14,111 nt of DNA from Nitrospirota bacterium (GTDB taxonomy: Bacteria > Nitrospirota > Thermodesulfovibrionia > JACRGW01): positions 1-14,111 of the forward strand of contig JACRGW010000036.1 in NCBI GenBank assembly GCA_016212195.1, written 5' to 3'. The position numbers and the translations under genes are program-made. Position 1 is the first letter of the stretch; each line of letters starts with the position of its first letter. A model generated the notes under the pieces. The model was not told the DNA's origin. It saw nothing but the letters and a program-made list of their open reading frames with translations, and made no database searches. Below are positions 6,705 through 13,051 of this stretch, in pieces.

Positions 6705-7930
6705 ATCTTTTTAAGACATTCCTCAAAAGATCCTATATTGGGTTTAATCCTGTAAGGTCTATTGATATGGTCGGCTACTGCCTCCTGTGTCTTCAGACCA
6801 TTGCCTGTAATACATACAACTATAGATTCATCCCTCGGTATCTTCCCTGATTCGATAAGCTTCTTTGTAGCGGAAAGTGTAACCCCGCCTGCCGTCTCGG
6901 TAAAGATCCCCTCTGTCCCCGCAAGAAGTTTTATCGCCTGTACAATCTCCTCATCTGTAGAACTCTCTCCATAGCCTCCGCTTTCCTTTGTAGTTTTCAC
7001 AGCATAGTAACCATCCGCAGGGTTTCCTATAGCAAGGGATTTTGCTATAGTCACAGGTTTAACAGGCTTGATTATCTCACTGTTCTCTTTTATCGCTGTA
7101 ACTATTGGTGAACAACCTTCTGCCTGTGCCGCATATACCTTGGTCTTCATTTCATCAATAAATCCAAAACTATAAAATTCCTTGAGGCCCTTCCATATCT
7201 TTGTGATCAAAGAGCCTCCTGCGCAGGGAACAATTATGTGTTTCGGTGCCTTCCATCCCAACTGTTCCAGTATCTCATAGACCTGAGTCTTTGAACCCTC
7301 GGCATAGAAGGGTCTTATATTTATATTTACAAAAGCCCAGCGGTAACGATTTGCTACCTCACTGCAGAGCCTATTCACCTCATCATAATTTCCATCCACA
7401 GCTATTACTTTTGGACCGTAGATCAGAGAACCTATAACCTTACTTGATTCGAGGTTAGAAGGTATGAATATAAAACCTTTAAGGCCTGAGGCTGCTGCCT
7501 GTGCAGCAACGGAATTGGCAAGATTCCCTGTAGAGGCACAGGCCACCGTATCGAATCCAAACTCCTTTGCCTTTGTGAGTGCTACCGCTACCACCCTATC
7601 TTTAAAGGATAGTGTTGGATGGACAGTTGAATCGTCTTTAATATAAAGTTCCTTCACACCCAATTCTTTTCCTAACCTTTCGGCCTTAAAGAAAGGAGAA
7701 AAACCAGAGTTAAGTCCGCTTGAAGGTTCCCCATCAATCGGAAGAAGTTCTCTGTATCTCCAGAGGTTCTTCGGTCTTGAGGAGATATTTTCTTTACTAA
7801 TTACCTTCTTTATAGCATCGTAATCATAGACCACCTCTAAGGGTCCGAAACAGAATTCACAGACATAAATAGGGTTCTTTGGGTATTCCCTTCCACATTC
7901 TCTGCATTTAAGACCTTTCACATAACCCAT
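6695..7930 (-). CDS. Threonine synthase paralogue with N-terminal zinc ribbon
   Basis: This 411-residue, fold-type II PLP protein of the threonine synthase family starts with a rubredoxin-like zinc ribbon, C9-x2-C12 and C24-x2-C27. The PLP lysine is K110 in TLSFKDRV, followed by the ACASTGNLANS loop and a PCAGGSL phosphate-binding loop. The family replaces the phosphate of O-phosphohomoserine (or O-phosphoserine-type substrates) at a PLP centre. It is immediately upstream of the CysO-like carrier and downstream of the JAMM protease, in the position CysM occupies relative to CysO and Mec in mycobacteria. It may be a second threonine synthase. My preferred inference is a carrier-thiocarboxylate-dependent sulfhydrylase acting on O-phosphohomoserine. 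GGAG lies 6 bases before the ATG. Confidence 0.85.
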   Translation of the reverse strand: MGYVKGLKCRECGREYPKNPIYVCEFCFGPLEVVYDYDAIKKVISKENISSRPKNLWRYRELLPIDGEPSSGLNSGFSPFFKAERLGKELGVKELYIKDDSTVHPTLSFKDRVVAVALTKAKEFGFDTVACASTGNLANSVAAQAAASGLKGFIFIPSNLESSKVIGSLIYGPKVIAVDGNYDEVNRLCSEVANRYRWAFVNINIRPFYAEGSKTQVYEILEQLGWKAPKHIIVPCAGGSLITKIWKGLKEFYSFGFIDEMKTKVYAAQAEGCSPIVTAIKENSEIIKPVKPVTIAKSLAIGNPADGYYAVKTTKESGGYGESSTDEEIVQAIKLLAGTEGIFTETAGGVTLSATKKLIESGKIPRDESIVVCITGNGLKTQEAVADHINRPYRIKPNIGSFEECLKKISR

Positions 7931-7939
7931 AGCGAACTC

Positions 7940-8044
7940 CGTTCTAAAATCAAAATTCTAAAATCAAAATGAAAAATGACATATTAAAATTTTAAATTTC
8001 GAATTGTAATTTTGATGTTTGATCTCTAATATTTAAATTTATAA
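7940..8044. repeat. Long AT-rich heptad array, mec-thrC2 gap
   Basis: Fifteen 7-base units on the minus strand span from the JAMM stop codon (8039-8041) to the ribosome binding site of the next gene. Adjacent units resemble each other and drift gradually, for example ATCAAAC next to ATCAAAA. Arms 7963-7970 and 8009-8016 are perfect 8-base reverse complements, and 7984-7995 is a 12-base palindrome between them. AT-richness makes chance symmetry more likely here than in the other arrays. Confidence 0.62.
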
Positions 8045-8434
8045 TATCCTCATTTCCTCTTCCTCAACCTTTCCATCTTTTATCCTGAACGATCTAATCT
8101 GTGGCTCCTTATTGGAAAGGGAGACTATGAGATACGATGCCTCTGGATAAAAGGCGCGCTCTATATCCGTTGCAGAAGGGTAAGCAACCGACGAGGTATG
8201 GGAATGGTATATTCCTACAAGATCCAGACCCTTTTCCTTCATCTCTTTCATAACAGCAAACTGTTCCATAGAATCCATGAGATAGGTCACAGAGCTCAAA
8301 TCCTTGTTCTTCATTCTGTAGACCTTCTCTACAACTCCATCATTACCTGCAAGAATACCGCATGCCTCTCTGGGATTTTCATCCCTCGCATGTTCTAACA
8401 CTATTTCGATATCCTCCCTCTTTATAGAAAGCAC
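8039..8434 (-). CDS. JAMM/MPN+ metalloprotease, Mec-like
   Basis: This 131-residue zinc protease of the JAMM (Mov34/MPN+) family has the full catalytic set: Glu23 in PREACGIL, then H77-S-H79, seven residues, S87, two residues, D90. The prokaryotic relatives Mec and HcyD act on sulfur-carrier proteins. Mec cuts cysteine from the CysO-cysteine adduct, and HcyD trims a residue after the carrier's Gly-Gly. Both jobs fit here: the CysO-like partner carries a five-residue tail, and a product adduct may form. The start is GTG at 8432-8434 with only a weak purine stretch before it. The fold begins at the usual place, so an upstream start is not needed. Confidence 0.9.
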   Translation of the reverse strand: MLSIKREDIEIVLEHARDENPREACGILAGNDGVVEKVYRMKNKDLSSVTYLMDSMEQFAVMKEMKEKGLDLVGIYHSHTSSVAYPSATDIERAFYPEASYLIVSLSNKEPQIRSFRIKDGKVEEEEMRIL

Positions 8435-8443
8435 CTTTACCTA

Positions 8444-8479
8444 TCAATAAAAGAATTCGTTTCAATAAAAGAATTCGTT
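8444..8479. repeat. Perfect tandem duplication of 18 bases
   Basis: Two identical, directly adjacent 18-base units (8444-8461 and 8462-8479) lie just upstream of the JAMM start. Each contains GAATTC. This is an exact duplication, unlike the degenerate arrays, so it is probably recent. It moves the JAMM start further from the heptad array at 8484-8574. Confidence 0.9.
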
Positions 8480-8483
8480 GCTT

Positions 8484-8574
8484 AAGATATCTGATGCAGG
8501 TTGCGTGATGTCTGCAACCTGTATCGTGTATCATGCATCGGGCATCTTGCCCCTTAACCCTTGCCCCCCGAACC
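8484..8574. repeat. Heptad array with strong hairpin, thiF-mec gap
   Basis: On the plus strand thirteen consecutive 7-base units are clear, for example CTGTATC then GTGTATC, with later units TTGCCCC (twice) and TTAACCC. Arms 8493-8504 and 8514-8525 form a 12-base stem with one G-T pair around a 9-base loop. An 11-base string at 8529-8539 recurs exactly at 125-135 near the rseC end. The array begins 2 bases after the thiF stop in transcription order. Confidence 0.78.
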
Positions 8575-8576
8575 TT

Positions 8577-9386
8577 TTAATACGGCCTTACCTCACAGAA
8601 CGCTTCATAATCGATAAGTTCATTGATTGTAGGCTTCTCACTACAGACAGGGCAATTCGGGTTCTTCGGTATCTTCATCTTCTTAAAACTCATCTTTAGT
8701 GCATTATAGATTAACAACTCTCCCTTAAGTATATCGCCTTTTCCGAGAATGAGTTTTAATACCTCTGTCGCCTGTATTGCGCCGATAACCCCTGGAAGCA
8801 CTCCGAGAACTCCTGCTTCTGCACAGCTCGGCACCAATCCTCGTGGCGGAGGTGACTCATAGAGACACCTGTAACACGGTCCGTCATTAGGGATAATCGT
8901 TGTCACCTGTCCTTCAAACCTCAATATCGAACCACTGACAAAAGGTTTCTTTGTCATCACACAGGCATCATTCACCAGGTAACGTGTAGGGAAGTTATCG
9001 CTGCCGTCAATCACTATCTGATAGTCTTTTATAATATCCATTATATTTTTTGAGGAAAGCCTTTCCTTATAGGTTATCACCTTCACATCCGGATTAAGTT
9101 CCTCAAATGTCGACTTTGCGGAGTCTGCCTTTAACATACCTATCTTCTTTGTGCTGTGGGCGATCTGCCTCTGGAGGTTGCTTATCTCTATTGTATCGAC
9201 ATCGGCAATGCCGATCCTCCCCACACCTGCAGCTGTAAGGTAGTAACCTGCAGGGCAACCAAGCCCGCCGGCACCAACAATAAAGACAGATGCATCCCTT
9301 ATCTTCTTCTGCCCCTTTCCGCCGACCTCGGCAAGGATTATATGGCGACTGTATCTTTCTATCTGTTCTTCAGTAAAATCATCCAT
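8577..9386 (-). CDS. ThiF/MoeB/HesA-family adenylyltransferase (E1-like)
   Basis: This 269-residue E1-like enzyme adenylates the C-terminal glycine of a ubiquitin-fold sulfur carrier using ATP. Visible features are the Rossmann nucleotide loop GAGGLG (38-43), the R-Q motif NLQRQIAHS (70-78), DGSDNFPTRY (127-136) with catalytic aspartate, and the structural zinc site C171-x2-C174 with C245-x2-C248. C188 in PSCAEAGVLG sits where ThiF and MoeB have their conserved cysteine. There is no C-terminal rhodanese domain, unlike mycobacterial MoeZ, so sulfur must come from another protein, and the TusA-like gene directly upstream is the obvious candidate. A GGGGGAG ribosome binding site lies 7 bases before the ATG. 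Confidence 0.93.
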   Translation of the reverse strand: MDDFTEEQIERYSRHIILAEVGGKGQKKIRDASVFIVGAGGLGCPAGYYLTAAGVGRIGIADVDTIEISNLQRQIAHSTKKIGMLKADSAKSTFEELNPDVKVITYKERLSSKNIMDIIKDYQIVIDGSDNFPTRYLVNDACVMTKKPFVSGSILRFEGQVTTIIPNDGPCYRCLYESPPPRGLVPSCAEAGVLGVLPGVIGAIQATEVLKLILGKGDILKGELLIYNALKMSFKKMKIPKNPNCPVCSEKPTINELIDYEAFCEVRPY

Positions 9387-9408
9387 TTATTAACTCCCCC
9401 ATCTTTCA

Positions 9409-9474
9409 AATCCCCCCTCACCCCCCTTTTCTAAAGGGGCGGGGTACCCAAGCGGAGCTTGGGTCGGGGGGATT
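9409..9474. repeat. C-rich/G-rich inverted repeat in the tusA-thiF gap, with internal REP-like hairpin
   Basis: Outer arms AATCCCCCC (9409-9417) and GGGGGGATT (9466-9474) enclose a second C-run, a G-run and a perfect 8-bp hairpin, ACCCAAGC-GGA-GCTTGGGT (9446-9464). The triloop matches that of the hairpin at 2240-2260. The far arm overlaps the first two bases of the tusA stop codon (9473-9475). A 13-base string at its edge (9408-9420) recurs exactly at 12-24. It could attenuate transcription between tusA and thiF, though no T-run follows. Confidence 0.75.
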
Positions 9475-9715
9475 ATTCCTTCCCTTTCTGAACTACGACC
9501 AACCAATCAGTATCATTTATCTTTTCTGTCTTCAGAACCTTATGACCCTGATCTTCCATTGACCTCGGCACATTCGTTGCCGCAGCAGGATAATCGAGGA
9601 TTATCTCAAGAACCTCTCCAGGCTCCATACCCTCTATAGCCAACTTTGATTTAACAAAGGTATAAGGACAGACCAGTCCCTTTATATTAATCTTTTTATC
9701 CACCTTTATTTCCAT
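9473..9715 (-). CDS. TusA/SirA-family sulfur carrier
   Basis: This 80-residue protein consists of one TusA-like domain that carries sulfur as a persulfide on a conserved cysteine, here C16 in GLVCPYTFVKSK. The classical CPxP motif is CPYT, so the second proline is absent. The downstream segment DYPAAATNVPRSMEDQGH matches the family. It overlaps the end of hom by 20 bases (9696-9715), indicating translational coupling. GGAGGG lies upstream of the ATG inside the hom coding region. With the E1-like gene next in the operon, its likely job is to deliver sulfur to the adenylated CysO-like carrier. That is an inference from context. Confidence 0.88.
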   Translation of the reverse strand: MEIKVDKKINIKGLVCPYTFVKSKLAIEGMEPGEVLEIILDYPAAATNVPRSMEDQGHKVLKTEKINDTDWLVVVQKGKE

Positions 9716-11027
9716 ATCTACTTTCTCCCTCCACCCTTATAAATACAGTCTTACTATCCACAACAGGAAGGAGATCTATCTCATTAAGGGCGTTCCTTAC
9801 ATCCTTCTCCTTTGCCTCATGGGTCATCATAACTACAGGAACAGCCTCCCCTTCTTTCCTGCTTTTCTGGATCATAGATAATATACTTATATTGTTGGCA
9901 CCAAGGATACCAGAAATCTTAGAGAGGACACCAGGTCTGTCAAGGGCAGAGAACCTGAGATAGTATCTGGATATCACATTCTCCATCTCCCTCACCTTGA
10001 GCTTTTTACGGCTACCGGTTTGGAATGCAAAGGCTGGCACCCTTCCCTTTGAACCCTTTATTATATTCCTGCCTATCTCTATTATATCACTCAATACAGC
10101 ACTCGCGGTAGGCATCTCTCCTGCCCCCCTGCCATAAAACATGGCAGAACCAAGGGCGTCCCCGATCACATAGATGGCATTAAAGACGCCATTCACTTTT
10201 GATATAAGATAATCTTCAGGTACCATGGTAGGATGAACCCTTAATTCTATTTCATCATTCACCAATTTCGCTATAGCGAGGAGTTTTATCTTATATCCAA
10301 ACTCTCTTGCAAAATCTATATCTAATGGAGTAATCTTCGAAATACCCTCGGTATATATATTATTAAAGTTAACAGGCGTCCCAAAGGCGAGTGTAGCGAG
10401 TATAACCAGCTTATGGGCTGAATCAATCCCTTCTATATCGAGTGTAGGGTCTGTCTCTGCGTAACCCTTGCTCTGGGCGTTCTGCAGTGCCTCAGAAAAC
10501 CCTTTCCCTTCGTCTGTCATCTTTGTAAGAATATAATTGGATGTCCCGTTGATAATCCCATAGATAGATTCGATCTTATTCGCTACAAGACCTTCCTTAA
10601 GTGACCTGATTATAGGGATTCCTCCACCAACGGCCCCTTCAAATCCTATTTCGACATTATTAGTCTCAGAGGCCCTGTATATCTCTTCACCATGAAGTGC
10701 TAAGAGGGCTTTGTTCGCTGTAACCACACTCTTCCCCTTCCCCAGGGCAGTAAGTATTAACTCCTTAGCAGGTTCAATACCGCCGATGAGTTCTATGATA
10801 ATATCGACCTCAGGACTTCCTATAAGGGAGAGAGGATTATCGGTAAGGATTCCTTCTTCTATCTTCACTCCCCTATCCCGCTTCGTATCAATATCGGCAA
10901 TACCTCTTATCCTGATCGGTATACCCAACCGTCTTTCAATAAGGTTGGAATTTTCGTTTAAAATCTTTACTACCCCTGTCCCCACAGTGCCGAAACCGAT
11001 TATGCCTATGTTGATTCTGTCCTTCAT
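9696..11027 (-). CDS. hom: Homoserine dehydrogenase with ACT domain
   Basis: This 443-residue enzyme reduces aspartate semialdehyde to homoserine, the branch point for threonine and methionine. The NAD(P)-binding loop GFGTVGTG is at 11-18. Further landmarks are IIELIGG, TANKALLA and GIINGTSNYIL in the catalytic domain, and an ACT domain from about 350 (YYLRFSALDRPGVLSKISGIL) that normally mediates threonine inhibition. The length matches the monofunctional Bacillus-type Hom. Its ATG overlaps the stop of the aminotransferase gene (ATGA, 11024-11027), and its own 3' end overlaps tusA, so the three genes are coupled. Hom supplies homoserine to both the threonine branch and the proposed homocysteine branch. 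Confidence 0.95.
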   Translation of the reverse strand: MKDRINIGIIGFGTVGTGVVKILNENSNLIERRLGIPIRIRGIADIDTKRDRGVKIEEGILTDNPLSLIGSPEVDIIIELIGGIEPAKELILTALGKGKSVVTANKALLALHGEEIYRASETNNVEIGFEGAVGGGIPIIRSLKEGLVANKIESIYGIINGTSNYILTKMTDEGKGFSEALQNAQSKGYAETDPTLDIEGIDSAHKLVILATLAFGTPVNFNNIYTEGISKITPLDIDFAREFGYKIKLLAIAKLVNDEIELRVHPTMVPEDYLISKVNGVFNAIYVIGDALGSAMFYGRGAGEMPTASAVLSDIIEIGRNIIKGSKGRVPAFAFQTGSRKKLKVREMENVISRYYLRFSALDRPGVLSKISGILGANNISILSMIQKSRKEGEAVPVVMMTHEAKEKDVRNALNEIDLLPVVDSKTVFIRVEGESRYGNKGG

Positions 11028-12199
11028 GCCTTATTCATTAACCTCTTTATCCCCCTCGTTGCCTGTCTTATCCTGTGTTCATTCTCTACAAGGGCGAATC
11101 TCACAAACTCATCCCCACCATCGCCAAAACCTATCCCCGGAGAGACCGCAACGCCAGCCTCCTTTATTAAACTCTTGCTGAACTCAAGGGAACCTAACTT
11201 TTTAAATGGCTCAGGTATCTCTGCCCAGACAAACATCGTTGCCTTGGGCGGATCTACAGACCACCTTGCATTCTTCAGCCCATCTATCAGGATATCCCTC
11301 CTACCCTGGTAGATTTTTCTTATTTCCTCCACACACTCCTGAGGTCCTCTCAGTGCAATAATCGTCGCTATCTGGATTGGCTGAAACATACCATAGTCGA
11401 GATAGCTCTTTATCCTTATAAGGGCACCCACGATATCCCTGTTACCCACGCAGAAGCCAACCCTCCACCCCGGCATGGAATAACTCTTTGTCATCGAGAA
11501 GAACTCAACCCCTATATCCTTAGCTCCACGCACCTGGAGCAGACTCGGCGCCTTGTATCCATCAAAAACAAGGTCAGCATAGGCAAGGTCATGGATAACT
11601 ATGATGTTATTCTCCTTAGCAAACGCCACGATCTTCTCAAAGAAATCTATCTCCACACAGGCAGTAGTCGGATTATGGGGAAAGTTTATAATCATAGCCT
11701 TCGGCCTTGGCCATGTAGATTTATAGGCCTTCTCCATCTCTTCAAAGAAGTCTACTCCCTTCCCTATCGGTATGCTTCTCACCTCTCCCCCTGAGATGAT
11801 CACGCTATAAGGGTGTATCGGATAGGCAGGGGTAGGCGTTAATACCACATCACCAGGCTCAATAAGGGCAAGGGCAAGATGGGAGATACCTTCCTTTGAG
11901 CCTATTGTCACAACCGCCTCTGATTCAGGATCAAGATCGAGATCGAAACGCCTTTTATACCATTCACATATAGCAACCCTTAGCTGTGTTATTCCTTTAG
12001 ATGCAGAATATCTGTGGTTCTTTGGGTTCTGCGCTGCTTCAATAAGTTTTTCAACAACATGCCTTGGAGTCGGCAGATCAGGATTCCCCATTCCGAGATC
12101 GATAATGTCTTCACCACGGTGCCTTGCCTCCATCTTGAGGCTGTTCACTATACCAAAGACATAGGGTGGAAGCCTTTTTATTCTATTAAATTCATACAT
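11024..12199 (-). CDS. alaC: AlaC-like class I aminotransferase
   Basis: This 391-residue PLP aminotransferase is strikingly similar in sequence to E. coli AlaC: RxxRLPPYVF near the start, DIIDLGMGNPD (31-41), VTIGSKEGISHL (97-108), HNPTT (175-179), HDLAYADLVFDG (203-214) and PLP lysine K238 in SMTKSYSMPGW. AlaC makes alanine from pyruvate and glutamate. Homologues next to hom in other bacteria are also annotated as aspartate or LL-diaminopimelate aminotransferases, so an aspartate-forming role at the head of this operon is possible. It is the first gene of the operon with a promoter-like sequence upstream. No good Shine-Dalgarno sequence is visible before the ATG at 12197-12199. Confidence 0.9.
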   Translation of the reverse strand: MYEFNRIKRLPPYVFGIVNSLKMEARHRGEDIIDLGMGNPDLPTPRHVVEKLIEAAQNPKNHRYSASKGITQLRVAICEWYKRRFDLDLDPESEAVVTIGSKEGISHLALALIEPGDVVLTPTPAYPIHPYSVIISGGEVRSIPIGKGVDFFEEMEKAYKSTWPRPKAMIINFPHNPTTACVEIDFFEKIVAFAKENNIIVIHDLAYADLVFDGYKAPSLLQVRGAKDIGVEFFSMTKSYSMPGWRVGFCVGNRDIVGALIRIKSYLDYGMFQPIQIATIIALRGPQECVEEIRKIYQGRRDILIDGLKNARWSVDPPKATMFVWAEIPEPFKKLGSLEFSKSLIKEAGVAVSPGIGFGDGGDEFVRFALVENEHRIRQATRGIKRLMNKA

Positions 12200-12226
12200 A
12201 ATAGCTCTAATTATAAGTAGTTGTTT

Positions 12227-12256
12227 ATCTTAATTTATTTAAGCAATTAATGTCAA
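12227..12256 (-). promoter_or_regulatory. Candidate sigma-70-type promoter for the operon
   Basis: On the minus strand TTGACA (12256-12251) is followed after 18 bases by TAAGAT (12232-12227), four of six matches to the -10 consensus. Transcription would start near 12220, giving a leader of about 20 bases. A perfect TATAAT also occurs at 12215-12210, but it has no -35 element and would leave almost no leader. Confidence 0.45.
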
Positions 12257-12281
12257 ATAAAATCCCTGAGTCCTCATTCTC

Positions 12282-12348
12282 ATTAAATCCAGTATTCTCC
12301 TTGACTGGGGTTAAAATTTGTGATTAAATCCAACCAGTATTCTTTGAC
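12282..12348. repeat. Imperfect direct repeat in the divergent gap
   Basis: ATTAAATCC followed by AGTATTCT and TTGAC occurs at 12282-12305 and again at 12323-12348, the second copy with a 3-base insertion and a small deletion. It lies between the divergent operon and the DUF2283 gene. It could be a binding-site pair or a duplication. The rest of 12257-12368 holds no gene. Confidence 0.5.
12301..12329 (+). promoter_or_regulatory. Weak candidate promoter for the DUF2283 gene
   Basis: TTGACT (12301-12306), a 17-base spacer, then TTAAAT (12324-12329), four of six matches to TATAAT. It is located about 40 bases before the predicted CTG start and overlaps the second direct-repeat copy. Confidence 0.3.
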
Positions 12349-12368
12349 CGTAAAGCAAGGAGGCAAAA

Positions 12369-12569
12369 CTGAGGTTAAAGGTAGACAAAGAAAATGATGC
12401 GCTTTATTTTCGCTTGGATGAATCTTCTATCGTGGAATCAGAAGAGGTGCATCCTGGTGTAGTTTTGGATTTTAATGCAGATGGTAAGGTGGTAGGGATT
12501 GAAATACTCAACCTAAGCATAAGAATGAGCCCTGACCAGCTAAAAGTTCTGCAATATGAAACTGCATAG
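12369..12569 (+). CDS. DUF2283 protein with apparent CTG start
   Basis: This reading frame of 66 residues is recognisable as DUF2283 from KVDKENDALYFRLDES near the start and GVVLDFNADGKVVGIEILN in the middle, with the normal length and C-terminus. No ATG, GTG or TTG precedes the conserved domain: the in-frame stop is at 12351-12353 and the first standard start codon would be TTG at 12414, inside the domain. CTG at 12369-12371 follows AGGAGG (12359-12364 region) at normal spacing and begins exactly where family members begin, usually with MKLK-like residues. Either CTG is used, or the start codon has been lost and the gene is decaying. DUF2283 genes often pair with DUF4258 in putative toxin-antitoxin modules, but no partner is seen here. 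Confidence 0.75.
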   Translation: MRLKVDKENDALYFRLDESSIVESEEVHPGVVLDFNADGKVVGIEILNLSIRMSPDQLKVLQYETA

Positions 12570-12589
12570 AGAGAGGGCACGGAGTTTAT

Positions 12590-12603
12590 CCCGCAATTGC
12601 GGG
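12590..12603. repeat. Perfect 14-base palindrome after the DUF2283 gene
   Basis: CCCGCAATTGCGGG lies 20 bases after the DUF2283 stop. It has no loop and no T-run, so it is more like a protein site or cruciform than a terminator. The remainder of the 12570-12668 gap contains no gene and no convincing promoter. Confidence 0.6.
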
Positions 12604-12679
12604 GTTCATCCATCAGCCCGTTATATACTCATTGCGGATAGAGAGAAATAATTAAAAATGCTCATTTTAGGAGGATAAC

Positions 12680-13051
12680 ATGAAGGTTGTGTTAGAAAGA
12701 ACATCAAGATTAAAAATCCTATTCATAAAGATTATCTTCATAATTTTTAGTCTTGTCGTTATATGGCAGCAGTCAGCAAGTTGGGGAGCTGGTGGTGACC
12801 TCGAGACGGAATGTCAGCTTTACAAAGAGAAGGCTGGTTCAAACTTCAAAAAGATTGACATTAATAAAGCGACTGAGGAAGATCTGGTAGCTCTCCCCGG
12901 CATAGGAATAAAAACGGCAAGGGCAATTGTAGCTTATAGGGAGGTCATCGGAGGTTATAAGAGCTTAGAGCAGTTACAACTTGTAAGAGGTGTGGGGGAT
13001 AAGGTTTACGATTGTTTAAATGATCTTGTGACCGTAGTAGAGTCCCATTAG
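12680..13051 (+). CDS. ComEA-like helix-hairpin-helix protein, exported or membrane-anchored
   Basis: This 123-residue protein has a hydrophobic N-terminal segment at about 12-30 preceded by basic residues (signal peptide or anchor), a short linker with C45, then a ComEA-type tandem helix-hairpin-helix domain at about 57-118. The signature KIDINKATEEDLVALPGIG (58-76) and the second hairpin LVRGVGDKVYD (101-111) are clear. Such domains bind DNA without sequence specificity. In competent bacteria ComEA holds incoming DNA at the cell surface. Small single-domain versions are common in non-competent species too, where the role is uncertain. AGGAGG (12669-12674) lies 5 bases before the ATG. No other competence gene is nearby. 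Confidence 0.88.
   Translation: MKVVLERTSRLKILFIKIIFIIFSLVVIWQQSASWGAGGDLETECQLYKEKAGSNFKKIDINKATEEDLVALPGIGIKTARAIVAYREVIGGYKSLEQLQLVRGVGDKVYDCLNDLVTVVESH

Noticed and set aside
6628..6726. Longer N-terminus for the CysO-like protein starting at 6726
   Set aside because: It would overlap the end of the ThrC paralogue and translate array DNA. AGGAGG precedes the ATG at 6627, and the family N-terminus fits there.
10711..11181. Plus-strand open frame of 156 codons opposite hom and alaC
   Set aside because: It crosses two conserved genes on the other strand and has no ribosome binding site or known domain.
12200..12260. T-box, SAM or lysine riboswitch before the operon
   Set aside because: The predicted leader is only about 20 bases and no conserved riboswitch core or terminator hairpin is visible.
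12597..12626. Promoter for the ComEA-like gene (TTGCGG with TTATAT)
   Set aside because: The -10 matches only three of six positions, and the -35 lies within a palindrome, so support is too weak.
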